64,000 nucleotides of DNA from NCBI RefSeq assembly GCF_042678405.1, contig NZ_JBHTLI010000001.1, positions 1 through 64,000 on the forward strand. The letters run 5' to 3'. Below the pieces are notes generated by a model, which saw only the letters and a program-made list of their open reading frames with translations, did no database searches and had not been told where the DNA came from. A program made the position numbers and the translations under genes. This DNA comes from Salegentibacter_A chungangensis (GTDB lineage: Bacteria; Bacteroidota; Bacteroidia; Flavobacteriales; Flavobacteriaceae). Shown piece after piece: positions 41,745-51,245 of this stretch (position 1 is its first letter; each line of letters opens with the position of its first letter).

Positions 41745-43277
41745 ATGAGCAACTTAAAACAAGCCAAATCTGCGCTGATCTCCGTTTTCAGCAAAGAAGG
41801 TTTAGCCCCTATCGCAAAAAAGCTTAACGACCTGGGAATCACCATCTACTCTACCGGTGGAACCGAGAAATTCATCAAAGACCTCGGCATTGAGGTGATC
41901 CCGGTGGAAGATGTCACTTCCTACCCTTCAATTTTGGGAGGTCGTGTGAAGACGCTTCACCCTAAAGTTTTTGGAGGGATCCTGAACCGCCAGGAAAATG
42001 AAGGAGACGTAAAAGAGCTGGAACAATATGAAATTCCGCAGATTGACATTGTGCTTGTGGATCTTTATCCTTTTGAGAAGACCGTAGCTTCGGGAGCTTC
42101 AGAACAGGATATCATTGAAAAGATCGATATTGGAGGAATATCTCTAATTCGTGCCGCAGCCAAGAACTTTAAGGATGTTCTTTGTGTTTCTTCGGTTAAC
42201 GATTATGCTGAATTCCTTGACTTGCTGAACAAGAAGAACGGAGAGACCAGCCAGGAAGACCGTAAGCGTTTTGCGGCAAAGGCCTTCAATATTTCTTCAC
42301 ATTACGATTCGGCTATCTTCAATTATTTCAATACCGACCAGGAAATCCCTGCTTACAAGCAGAGTATCCAGACCGGAAAAACGCTTCGTTACGGGGAGAA
42401 CCCGCACCAGAAAGGAACATTTTACGGAGAATTCGACGAAATGTTCGACAAGCTGCACGGGAAAGAGCTTTCTTACAACAACCTGCTCGATGTTGATGCC
42501 GCTGTGAACCTGATGAACGAATTTAAAGGGGAAGCGCCAACATTCGCTATCTTGAAACATAATAACGCCTGTGGACTTGCCCAAAGAGACAGCATTCACC
42601 AGGCTTATGTAGATGCCCTTGCCGGAGATCCGGTTTCGGCTTTCGGGGGAATCCTCATCAGCAACACCGAAATTGACAAGGCTACTGCCGAGGAGATCCA
42701 TAAACTTTTCTGTGAAGTAGTGATCGCTCCTTCCTATTCGGCTGAGGCGCTTGAGATCCTGAAGGGTAAAAAGAACAGGATCATCCTTATTCTTAAGGAT
42801 GTTGAATTGCCTAAAACCCAGGTAAGGACCTGCCTTAACGGGCTGCTTGTTCAGGATAAGGACAACAAGACCGATGCTATGGAAGATTTAAAGCAGGCCA
42901 CGGACAATAAACCTTCAGATGAAGAGTTATCTGACCTGTTGTTTGCCTCTAAAATTTGCAAGCACACCAAATCAAACACCATTGTTTTGGCCAAAAATAA
43001 GCAGCTTTGTGCCAGCGGTACCGGGCAGACTTCAAGGGTAGATGCCCTGAGACAAAGTATAGAAAAAGCACAATCTTTTAATTTCGATCTTAAGGGAGCC
43101 GTAATGGCCAGTGATGCCTTCTTCCCTTTCCCCGACTGTGTGGAGATAGCCGGAAATGCAGGAATTTCAGCCGTTATTCAGCCCGGAGGTTCAATAAAAG
43201 ATCAGTTAAGTATAGATTATTGCAACGAAAATAATATAGCTATGGTGATGACCGGAACACGCCATTTTAAACATTAA
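41745..43277 (+). CDS. purH: bifunctional AICAR formyltransferase / IMP cyclohydrolase
   Basis: A 510-residue enzyme for the last two steps of IMP synthesis. The N-terminal cyclohydrolase (MGS-like) domain (about 1-190) shows STGGTEKFI and HPKVFGGIL; the C-terminal transformylase (about 195-510) shows KTLRYGENPHQKG, the catalytic pair region KHNNACGLA (usual KHxNPCG with Pro replaced by Ala) and SDAFFPFPD. Length and layout fit the family. It is followed by mreB after 39 nt, with no terminator seen between them. Confidence 0.97.
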   Translation: MSNLKQAKSALISVFSKEGLAPIAKKLNDLGITIYSTGGTEKFIKDLGIEVIPVEDVTSYPSILGGRVKTLHPKVFGGILNRQENEGDVKELEQYEIPQIDIVLVDLYPFEKTVASGASEQDIIEKIDIGGISLIRAAAKNFKDVLCVSSVNDYAEFLDLLNKKNGETSQEDRKRFAAKAFNISSHYDSAIFNYFNTDQEIPAYKQSIQTGKTLRYGENPHQKGTFYGEFDEMFDKLHGKELSYNNLLDVDAAVNLMNEFKGEAPTFAILKHNNACGLAQRDSIHQAYVDALAGDPVSAFGGILISNTEIDKATAEEIHKLFCEVVIAPSYSAEALEILKGKKNRIILILKDVELPKTQVRTCLNGLLVQDKDNKTDAMEDLKQATDNKPSDEELSDLLFASKICKHTKSNTIVLAKNKQLCASGTGQTSRVDALRQSIEKAQSFNFDLKGAVMASDAFFPFPDCVEIAGNAGISAVIQPGGSIKDQLSIDYCNENNIAMVMTGTRHFKH

Positions 43278-43316
43278 TTTTATTACATTTACCAAACCTC
43301 AACAACTTAACACACT

Positions 43317-44345
43317 ATGGGATTTTTTGACTTTCTCATTGAAGAGATAGCTATAGATTTAGGAACCGCAAACACTTTAATCATCCACAACGACAAGGTT
43401 GTTGTAGATAGCCCTTCAATAGTAGCCCGCGACAGGACTTCAGGAAAAATAACCGCGGTAGGGAAAGAAGCTGCGATGATGCAGGGAAAAACCCACGAAA
43501 ACATCAAGACTATACGCCCGTTGAAAGATGGGGTGATCGCCGATTTTGACGCGAGTGAGAAAATGCTCACGATGTTCATCAAGGAAATTCCGGCCCTGAA
43601 GAAAAAGATGTTCACTCCGGCCTTGAGAATGGTGATCTGTATCCCTTCCGGAATTACAGAAGTTGAGATGAGGGCGGTAAAAGAAAGCGCCGAGCGTGTA
43701 AACGGGAAAGAGGTTTACCTTATTCACGAACCAATGGCAGCAGCCATCGGTATTGGCGTAGACATTATGCAGCCTAAGGGAAATATGATCGTTGATATAG
43801 GGGGTGGTACCACCGAGATCGCGGTGATTGCCCTGGGCGGAATTGTTTGTGACAAGTCTGTGAAGATCGCGGGTGATGTTTTCACCAACGACATTGTTTA
43901 CTATATGCGTACGCAGCATAACCTTTATGTTGGGGAAAGAACAGCTGAAAAGATAAAGATACAGATTGGTGCTGCTACCGAAGATCTTGAGGTACCGCCG
44001 GAAGAAATGAGCGTACAGGGGCGTGACCTGCTAACAGGAAAGCCTAAACAGGTGAATATCTCCTACCGCGAGATCGCCAAAGCTCTGGACAAATCTATCT
44101 TAAGGATAGAAGATGCGGTAATGGAAACCCTGTCTCAGACTCCGCCGGAACTTGCGGCAGATATATACAACACCGGGATCTACCTTGCCGGGGGAGGTTC
44201 TATGCTTAGAGGTCTTGACAAAAGACTTTCTCAAAAGACAGACCTTCCGGTTTATATAGCCGAAGATCCCTTAAGAGCCGTAGTTAGAGGTACCGGAATC
44301 ACTTTAAAAACCCTAAACCGATACAAAGGAATATTGATCAAGTAG
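43317..44345 (+). CDS. mreB: rod shape-determining protein MreB
   Basis: A 342-residue actin-like protein that organises cell-wall synthesis along the cell side. The actin-fold ATP-binding motifs are visible: phosphate 1 IDLGTANTLI, phosphate 2 NMIVDIGGGTTEIAV and adenosine motif GIYLAGGGSMLRGL. First gene of a complete cell-shape operon (mreB, mreC, mreD, PBP2, rodA). Confidence 0.97.
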   Translation: MGFFDFLIEEIAIDLGTANTLIIHNDKVVVDSPSIVARDRTSGKITAVGKEAAMMQGKTHENIKTIRPLKDGVIADFDASEKMLTMFIKEIPALKKKMFTPALRMVICIPSGITEVEMRAVKESAERVNGKEVYLIHEPMAAAIGIGVDIMQPKGNMIVDIGGGTTEIAVIALGGIVCDKSVKIAGDVFTNDIVYYMRTQHNLYVGERTAEKIKIQIGAATEDLEVPPEEMSVQGRDLLTGKPKQVNISYREIAKALDKSILRIEDAVMETLSQTPPELAADIYNTGIYLAGGGSMLRGLDKRLSQKTDLPVYIAEDPLRAVVRGTGITLKTLNRYKGILIK

Positions 44346-44359
44346 GAGAAGAATAGCTT

Positions 44360-45181
44360 ATGCAGCAAATATTTAATTTTCTTATCCGCAATAAGAATAA
44401 TATCCTGTTCTTATTATTGCTTGCTCTATCTATATTCTTTACTATTCAAACCCATTCCTTTCACAAAAGCCGGTTTATTAGTTCTGCCAATTGGGTGACA
44501 GGCGGCGTATATTCCTGGGCCAATGACATACAGACCTATCTTCATCTTGACGATTACAACAAACGCTTGCTTGAAGAGAACAAGGAATTAAGGAATATCA
44601 TCACCAACCTTACCGATACCGTATCGGTAGAAAGCTACCAGGACACCGCTAATTTTGAAGGCACTTATTACTTCCGCAGCGCCCGTGTTATCAATAACAA
44701 TTTCGCAAAAGCCGATAATTACCTCACCCTTAACAAAGGAGAAAATGACGGGATCCGGCCGGAATACGGGGTAGTGACCAGTAAAGGGATCATTGGCATC
44801 GTAGACAGGGCGAATAACAATTTTTCCAGGGTGGTCTCCATTCTTAACAGCCAGTCAAGAATAAATGCGCAGCTCAATAAGACCAATCACTTCGGAAGTC
44901 TTATCTGGGACGGTAAGAACCCGAATATAGTCCAGTTAATAGACGTTCCGCGTCAGGCGCCGGTAAAGAAAGGAGATACCATTATTACCGGGGGAAGGTC
45001 ACTAATCTTCCCAAAAGGCCTTCCCATTGGAAGCATTAAAGACTTCCAGCTGGACCAGAGTGAAAGTTACTATACCATAAATGTGGAACTCTTTAACGAT
45101 ATGACCAATATCGGATATGTTTACGTGATAGAAAATGTGAATCGGGAAGAGATAAAAAGCCTGGAGAAAGTAAATGAATAG
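44360..45181 (+). CDS. mreC: rod shape-determining protein MreC
   Basis: A 273-residue single-pass membrane protein: N-terminal transmembrane helix (about 15-33), a coiled-coil stretch (about 60-85, LLEENKELRNIITN) and the periplasmic double-barrel domain (about 105-260, with GVVTSKGIIGIVDRA and GDTIITGG). It links MreB with the wall synthases. The end overlaps mreD by 8 nt. Confidence 0.93.
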   Translation: MQQIFNFLIRNKNNILFLLLLALSIFFTIQTHSFHKSRFISSANWVTGGVYSWANDIQTYLHLDDYNKRLLEENKELRNIITNLTDTVSVESYQDTANFEGTYYFRSARVINNNFAKADNYLTLNKGENDGIRPEYGVVTSKGIIGIVDRANNNFSRVVSILNSQSRINAQLNKTNHFGSLIWDGKNPNIVQLIDVPRQAPVKKGDTIITGGRSLIFPKGLPIGSIKDFQLDQSESYYTINVELFNDMTNIGYVYVIENVNREEIKSLEKVNE

Positions 45182-45680
45182 CAGTATATTCTCAAATATC
45201 ATCCGTTTTGCCGGCCTCATTTTCCTGCAGGTGCTTATCCTGAATAACATCAACTTTATGGGGTATGTGAATCCGTATTTATACGTGCTGTTTTTACTGC
45301 TCTATCCCTTCAATTCTAATCAGAGTTTATTCCTGCTTTTATCCTTTTTCCTGGGACTGAGCATAGATATCTTTGAAGACAGCGGGGGCATTCACGCAGC
45401 AGCCTGCCTGGTTGCGGCATTTGTAAGACCTAACCTGTTAAGATTCTCCTTCGGGATAAGTTACGACCACCAGACCCTAAGACTTTCCTCCACCCCAATT
45501 GGGGCAAGACTCAGCTATGTTATGCTAATGGTGGTCATCCATCATTTCGTGCTTTTTTCTTTGGAAATGTTCAGCCTAAGCCATATAATATTGATACTGA
45601 AGAAGACGTTATTTTCAGGAATCTTTACCGTGCTGTTTATCGTGATCAGTATGGCTCTTTTCAGCAAAAAGTATAGATGA
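45174..45680 (+). CDS. mreD: rod shape-determining protein MreD
   Basis: A 168-residue inner-membrane protein with five or six hydrophobic segments and the short polar motif GLSIDIFEDSGGIHAA typical of MreD (equivalent to the D-x-x-x-G-x-xG pattern). Overlaps mreC at its start and the PBP2 gene at its end (ATGA), so translation of the three is coupled. Confidence 0.9.
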   Translation: MNSSIFSNIIRFAGLIFLQVLILNNINFMGYVNPYLYVLFLLLYPFNSNQSLFLLLSFFLGLSIDIFEDSGGIHAAACLVAAFVRPNLLRFSFGISYDHQTLRLSSTPIGARLSYVMLMVVIHHFVLFSLEMFSLSHIILILKKTLFSGIFTVLFIVISMALFSKKYR

Positions 45681-47539
45681 GAAAATTACTTTTATACCTT
45701 ATAATTCTCACCACCGGGATCGTTTTCCTCGGAAGGCTTTTTTACCTGCAGGTTATAGACACCTCTCTTGCACTGAGATCTCAGGACAACGCTATAGATG
45801 TGGAATATGATTACCCGCAACGGGGCTACATCTACGATCGCGATGGCGAACTTATGGTTTCCAATCAACCTTCTTATGATGTGATGGTTATTCCCAGGAA
45901 CCTGAAGCCCTTTGACACCCTTGAATTCTGCACAATCCTGAATATCACTCCGGAAGATCTTGGAAAAAAACTGGACAAGGCAAAGATATACTCCCCCTTG
46001 CTCCCTTCGGTTGTCATTCCACAACTTACCAAAAGCGAGTATGCCTACCTGCAGGAAAAAATGAGAAAGTATGAAGGCTTCTATATTCAAAAGAGATCTC
46101 TAAGAGACTACCAGGTAGATCATAGTGCCAATGTGCTGGGGTATATTGCCCAGGTGAACCAACAGATAATTAACGAAAACCCTTATTACATCTCGGGAGA
46201 TTTAATTGGCCGGCAGGGAATTGAAGCTCAATATGAAGAAATTCTGCGCGGTGTTAAGGGTGTGAAATATATTCAGAAAGACAGGTTTAACCGCGATATT
46301 GGTCCTTACAAAGATGGCATTTACGATACCCTGCCAAAAAAAGGAAAAGATATCACCATATCCCTGGACGCTACTTTACAGGCTTATGGTGAAAAGCTGA
46401 TGAAAAATAAACGTGGCGGAATCGTAGCCATAGAACCGAAAACAGGAGAGATTTTGAGCCTGGTTACGGCCCCTACCTACGACCCTTCCCTTTTGGTCGG
46501 CCGTAAACGTTCCCCGAATTTCACAAGACTATATTACGACACCATAGCCAAACCTCTGTATGACCGAGGCTTGCTGGCTGAATATCCTCCCGGCTCTCCG
46601 TTCAAAACGATGAATGCGCTTATTGGTCTTCAGGAGGGAGTTGTGGACACGAACGACAAATTCTCCTGTAATCACGGTTATTCCTACGGCCGCGGAAGAA
46701 AGATGGGCTGTCACGACCACCGCAGCCCACTGAATATGATCCCTGGGATCGCTAATTCCTGTAACGCCTACTTTGCCAATGTGTACCGGAGGATAATCGA
46801 AAAATACCCTTCTCCACAGGAAGGTATAGACGCCTGGAACGCGCATTTGAAAAGCTTCGGGATCGGGGATTTCCTGGGATACGACCTGATGAGTGGAAGA
46901 CCCGGAAAGATCCCGGATTCTGAATATTACGATAAGATCTATCCTAATCACAACTGGTACGCTACTGCCACTCTTTCCAATGCTATCGGGCAGGGAGAGG
47001 TTCTTATGACGCCTATTCAGCTGGCTAATATGACGGCTGCTATTGCCAACAAAGGCTGGTTCTATACGCCCCATCTCTTAACGGAGATTGAAGGAAAACC
47101 GATCAAAGAGAAAAAATATACTGAAAAACGTTATACGACCATAGACCCTAAACATTTTGACCCGGTAATTGAAGGTATGCATCAGGTTTATAAGGACGGA
47201 ACGGCCTCAAGCCTCCAGATTCCAGGGATTGAAATTGCGGGAAAAACAGGTACTGCTGAAAACTTCACCAAGATCAACGGAAAAAGGGTTCAGCTAACCG
47301 ACCACTCTATCTTTGTTGCTTTTGCCCCCGTTCACAACCCTAAAATAGCCCTTGCGGTTTTTGTTGAAAACGGATACTGGGGAAGCAGGTACGCAGGTAG
47401 AATTGCGAGCTTAATGATAGAAAAATATCTGAAGGGAAATATCACAAGAAAAGACATGGAAGACTGGATACTCAGCCACAGCCTGGAAGACGAGTATGCC
47501 AAACCATTAAGCGGAGAACCTTTTATAATTAATCAGTAA
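45677..47539 (+). CDS. mrdA: penicillin-binding protein 2 (elongation transpeptidase)
   Basis: A 620-residue class B PBP that cross-links peptidoglycan during elongation. Order: N-terminal anchor (about 4-24), PBP dimer domain (about 50-210), transpeptidase domain (about 240-590). Active-site motifs: SxxK in PPGSPFKTM, SxN in IANSCNAYF and KTG in IAGKTGTAEN. It is followed without a gap by rodA, its glycosyltransferase partner. Confidence 0.96.
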   Translation: MRKLLLYLIILTTGIVFLGRLFYLQVIDTSLALRSQDNAIDVEYDYPQRGYIYDRDGELMVSNQPSYDVMVIPRNLKPFDTLEFCTILNITPEDLGKKLDKAKIYSPLLPSVVIPQLTKSEYAYLQEKMRKYEGFYIQKRSLRDYQVDHSANVLGYIAQVNQQIINENPYYISGDLIGRQGIEAQYEEILRGVKGVKYIQKDRFNRDIGPYKDGIYDTLPKKGKDITISLDATLQAYGEKLMKNKRGGIVAIEPKTGEILSLVTAPTYDPSLLVGRKRSPNFTRLYYDTIAKPLYDRGLLAEYPPGSPFKTMNALIGLQEGVVDTNDKFSCNHGYSYGRGRKMGCHDHRSPLNMIPGIANSCNAYFANVYRRIIEKYPSPQEGIDAWNAHLKSFGIGDFLGYDLMSGRPGKIPDSEYYDKIYPNHNWYATATLSNAIGQGEVLMTPIQLANMTAAIANKGWFYTPHLLTEIEGKPIKEKKYTEKRYTTIDPKHFDPVIEGMHQVYKDGTASSLQIPGIEIAGKTGTAENFTKINGKRVQLTDHSIFVAFAPVHNPKIALAVFVENGYWGSRYAGRIASLMIEKYLKGNITRKDMEDWILSHSLEDEYAKPLSGEPFIINQ

Positions 47540-48787
47540 ATGGCGAAGAGTGCAGCGGGATTCGACTGGATAACTATATTTATTTACCTGGCCCTTGTTT
47601 GTTTTGGATGGGCCAACATCTACTCAGCTACACTGGGAGACGCTTCAGGCTCCTTACTCGATCTGGATCAGATCTACGGGAAACAGGCATTATGGATCGT
47701 AATGAGTCTTTTTTTAATTGTAGTGATCCTTTCTATAGAAGCTAAGTTCTACCAACGGTTTTCCAGTGTCATTTATATAATCTCACTCCTCTCCCTAATA
47801 GGCCTTTTCGTTTTCGGGAAGACCATTTCCGGAGCTACTTCCTGGTACTCTTTTGGAGGGGTAAGCATACAACCCTCAGAATTTGCGAAACTGGCTACAG
47901 GACTCGCCCTGGCCAAATATGTGAGTGATATTCAAACCAACATCAGGAAGATAAGTCACCAGGTAAAGGCGTTTATCATTATTGCCTTGCCGGCACTTAT
48001 CATTATCCCTCAGCCCGACCCCGGTAGCGCAATGGTGTATGCTGCTTTTTTCTTTCCCTTATACAGGGAAGGACTTTCAGGAGTATATCTGGCCCTGGGA
48101 TTAGCAGGGGTAAGTGTCTTTGTACTTACTCTTCTGGTGGGACCAGTCTGGGTCACGGCAGGTACGGTTCTCATAGCCCTTTTGCTCTTTCTTATGAAAA
48201 AAAGAAAACGACCGGGCAGGTTCCTTACGGTTGCTGTGGCGGCCCTCGCTATTGGTTTATCCTTTTCGGTGAATTATATCTTCGAAAATGTCTTTGAGCA
48301 ACGGCACCGTGACCGGTTCAATATTGTACTGGGAAAGGAAGTAGATTCAAGAGGCATAGGTTACAATACCAACCAGAGCGAGATTGCTATAGGCAGCGGC
48401 GGCTGGGTTGGAAAAGGCTGGACAGAAGGCACTCAAACAAAAGGCCATTTTGTGCCTGAACAGCATACCGACTACATCTTCAGCACTGTGGGTGAAGAAT
48501 GGGGATTCCTGGGGAGCGCTGTAGTGATCGTGCTGTTCATCCTACTGCTTTTAAGGCTCATTACTATGGCCGAAAGGCAAAAGTCTCAGTTTAACAGGAT
48601 CTACGGTTATAGTGTGGCCGGGATCATCTTTGTCCATTTTATGGTGAATATTGGAATGGTAATAGGGGTCTTCCCTACAGTAGGTATTCCTCTTCCCTTT
48701 TTCAGCTATGGAGGCTCAGGTTTGTGGGGCTTCACCATCCTGCTATTCATATTTATAAAACTGGATTCTGACAGGATGTCCTTTTAA
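47540..48787 (+). CDS. rodA: RodA, SEDS peptidoglycan glycosyltransferase
   Basis: A 415-residue membrane protein with about ten helices. SEDS signatures are present: SFGGVSIQPSEFAKL, the large outer loop with WVGKGWTEGTQ and FVPEQHTDYIFSTVGEEWG, and the closing GIPLPFFSYGGSG. It polymerises glycan strands with PBP2. The start codon follows the PBP2 stop directly. Confidence 0.96.
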   Translation: MAKSAAGFDWITIFIYLALVCFGWANIYSATLGDASGSLLDLDQIYGKQALWIVMSLFLIVVILSIEAKFYQRFSSVIYIISLLSLIGLFVFGKTISGATSWYSFGGVSIQPSEFAKLATGLALAKYVSDIQTNIRKISHQVKAFIIIALPALIIIPQPDPGSAMVYAAFFFPLYREGLSGVYLALGLAGVSVFVLTLLVGPVWVTAGTVLIALLLFLMKKRKRPGRFLTVAVAALAIGLSFSVNYIFENVFEQRHRDRFNIVLGKEVDSRGIGYNTNQSEIAIGSGGWVGKGWTEGTQTKGHFVPEQHTDYIFSTVGEEWGFLGSAVVIVLFILLLLRLITMAERQKSQFNRIYGYSVAGIIFVHFMVNIGMVIGVFPTVGIPLPFFSYGGSGLWGFTILLFIFIKLDSDRMSF

Positions 48788-48803
48788 AGAACTGTTTCTG
48801 TTT

Positions 48804-48881
48804 CTAAGCACACTTATCGGCTAAAAGCAGTAACGCTGCCACGAGTAATATTATAAACGGATATATATACTTTCTTTTCAT
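48804..48881 (-). CDS. possible 25-residue hydrophobic peptide
   Basis: Reads MKRKYIYP followed by a membrane-helix-like run of Ile, Leu, Val and Ala, ending ADKCA. It lies downstream of the protease terminator on the same strand. A basic start, hydrophobic core and polar end are what a small membrane peptide needs, but this could be chance. No promoter was found. Confidence 0.3.
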   Translation of the reverse strand: MKRKYIYPFIILLVAALLLLADKCA

Positions 48882-48903
48882 CTGGATATCTTTTTTAATG
48901 CAA

Positions 48904-48935
48904 AAATAAAAAAAGGCCCCGGTTTCCCCGGAGCC
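48904..48935 (-). terminator. intrinsic terminator after the tail-specific protease gene
   Basis: On the minus strand GGCTCCGG, a 5-nt loop, CCGGGGCC (one G-T pair) and a T-run, 25 nt past the stop codon. Confidence 0.85.
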
Positions 48936-48960
48936 CTGAACCACAATTAAGAATTTATAC

Positions 48961-51117
48961 TTAATCCTTGATATTTGCCACATCACTGCGGCGAATATTA
49001 TTCATTTTCATATCCATAAGTACGTGAATGGCTTCTTCCATATACACGTCCTTGCTAAGACTTTCGTGCCATCTGTTTCTCTTTTCTTCAAGCACCGTAT
49101 CCTTTTCAAATAATTTCTCCTCATAAGGAAGGGAAGTAAAGGTGAGGTTTGTCTTATAGTTCTTTAAAGAATCAAACCTTTTGGCTACCTGCTGACTCTT
49201 TTCAGCTTCCTTCTGGTATTCTTCAAAACTCAGCGAATGGGTGTTATCTTCACTTTGAGTCTTGATCCACTTCGCGTTTTCTTCAATAAGCCTCAATTGC
49301 TCATTAGCATCCATACGCTTTTTACTGTTCTCAATGGCTTTTTCATAGCCTACATATCCGTCCCAGATATTGTAGTCGGCAGGATCAATCTTATCCCAGG
49401 GTAATGGGTTATCCTGGTCCTTTTCACCAATATCCACATAGCTGTATCTGTCCGGCACCACCACATCGCTCTTTACTCCTTCAAGCTGAGTAGATCCTCC
49501 GTTCACACGGTAGAACTTTTGTGTGGTTAGTTTAAGAGCACCAAGATCTCCATAATCGTTGCTTCTAAGCCATCTGTTAAGATCGATCACGTTCTGCACG
49601 GTTCCTTTCCCGTAGGTTTGTTTACTTCCTATAATAATAGCTCTCTTATAGTCCTGCATTGCAGCTGCAAGTATCTCTGAAGCCGAAGCAGAAAGTTCGT
49701 TCACCAGGATCACAAGCGGACCATCCCATAAGATCTCCGGATCCTCATCTTCAAGAACTTCTTTTCTTTGTCCGTTAGATTTCACCTGTACAACCGGTCC
49801 CTCTTTAATGAATAAACCGGCGATATCCACAACGGTTTTTAAGGAACCTCCCCCGTTATTTCGAAGGTCAAGTACAAGCCCGTCCATATTCTCTTCCTTC
49901 AGGCGAATAATGTCTTTCTTGATATCTGAAGCAGCATTACGGTTCTCATAATTCCCCATATCGAAATAGAATTTAGGCAGGTTAATAACCCCGAAATTCT
50001 TGCCGTCTTTCTTCACCATAGAGGTTTTAGCATAGGTCTCTTCTATCTCTACCACGTCTCTGGTAAGGGTGATTTCTTCAATATTCCCCATAAGCTTTTT
50101 TCGAACAGTAAGGGTCACTTTGGTGTCTTTAGGGCCTTTTATCAGTTCTACCGCATCATCAAGGCGCATTCCTACAATACTTACAGGGTCTTCTTCATCT
50201 TCCTGTTGTACTTTCAGGATAACATCTCCTTCTTCCAGCTCTTCACTTCTCCAGGCCGGACCACCGGAGATCACTTCCATAATGGTGATATTATCGCTTT
50301 TCTTCTGTAGTCTGGCTCCAATTCCTTCAAGCTTACCTGACATTGCGATGTCGAAACGGTCTTTATCCTGAGGCGCAAAATAAAAGGTATGCGGGTCGAA
50401 CTCTTCAACAATAGCGTTCACGTAGACCGTAAAATAGTCCTTACGCTCAAGATCGTCGGTAAAGTCATAATACTCATCTAAAGAGCTTCGGGTTACCTCA
50501 CGGGCTTCCTTCTCCAGCTCAGCATCAGTCTTCATTGTATATTCAGGATCCTTTTCCTTTTTCTGCTTTTCTTCTTCTTTCTTATCGTAAAAAGTAATAA
50601 GAGTTGAGAACTTCAGCTGCTTTCTCCAACGCTCTTTCATCTCTTCCCTGGAATCTACATAATCCAGTTCTTCGTAATTGGTATTGATCTCTTCTTCTTC
50701 TGAAAAGTCGAAAGGTTCATCCAGTATTTCCTTGTAGATACTTCTCGCTTCCTCAGCTCTTTGCTGAAGGCGATTATAGGTAAGATCAAAAAATGAAATA
50801 TCCTTATTCTTTATCTGGTCGTCAAGCTGTTCATCAAACTCGCTAAACACCTCTATATCTTCCTCATAAAAGAAACGCTTTGAACCGTCCAAAGCTTCCA
50901 GATAATCCTTATAAACTCCTTTTGAAAATTCGTCATTTATATCCTTCGCATCATAATGTCCCTGATTTAAAACATAAGTGATCAAATCGATCAATAACTT
51001 ATCTTTATTTGGATCATTAAAGGTTTTTGTAGTAAAACTACAGGAGGTTACCGCCATTACAAGCAGCAGCATCACAATTTTAAAATTCCTTTTCATAAAT
51101 CGCATAAATTTCTTCAT
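48961..51117 (-). CDS. prc: tail-specific carboxy-terminal processing protease (S41)
   Basis: A 718-residue periplasmic protease of the Prc/Tsp family. The N-terminus is basic and hydrophobic with a lipobox-like TSCS. Order: N-terminal helical domain (to about 220), PDZ domain (about 245-335, GIGARLQKKSDNITI), S41 catalytic core with serine in ELSASASE and lysine in TYGKGTVQ, and a C-terminal DUF3340-type domain. It trims or degrades proteins from unstructured C-termini. The ATG at MKKFMRF is chosen over one 36 nt upstream because it begins the basic signal region. Confidence 0.93.
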   Translation of the reverse strand: MKKFMRFMKRNFKIVMLLLVMAVTSCSFTTKTFNDPNKDKLLIDLITYVLNQGHYDAKDINDEFSKGVYKDYLEALDGSKRFFYEEDIEVFSEFDEQLDDQIKNKDISFFDLTYNRLQQRAEEARSIYKEILDEPFDFSEEEEINTNYEELDYVDSREEMKERWRKQLKFSTLITFYDKKEEEKQKKEKDPEYTMKTDAELEKEAREVTRSSLDEYYDFTDDLERKDYFTVYVNAIVEEFDPHTFYFAPQDKDRFDIAMSGKLEGIGARLQKKSDNITIMEVISGGPAWRSEELEEGDVILKVQQEDEEDPVSIVGMRLDDAVELIKGPKDTKVTLTVRKKLMGNIEEITLTRDVVEIEETYAKTSMVKKDGKNFGVINLPKFYFDMGNYENRNAASDIKKDIIRLKEENMDGLVLDLRNNGGGSLKTVVDIAGLFIKEGPVVQVKSNGQRKEVLEDEDPEILWDGPLVILVNELSASASEILAAAMQDYKRAIIIGSKQTYGKGTVQNVIDLNRWLRSNDYGDLGALKLTTQKFYRVNGGSTQLEGVKSDVVVPDRYSYVDIGEKDQDNPLPWDKIDPADYNIWDGYVGYEKAIENSKKRMDANEQLRLIEENAKWIKTQSEDNTHSLSFEEYQKEAEKSQQVAKRFDSLKNYKTNLTFTSLPYEEKLFEKDTVLEEKRNRWHESLSKDVYMEEAIHVLMDMKMNNIRRSDVANIKD

Positions 51118-51245
51118 TAATGGCTCAGTAAAATACATTAAAAATTGTGCCAAGAGGCCTTTTGGGTACTAATAATTTGTTAAACTACTAAGATAAGCTT
51201 TCGATTTGAAATTACTATTTTAGCTTCATCAAAATAATTAATGCT

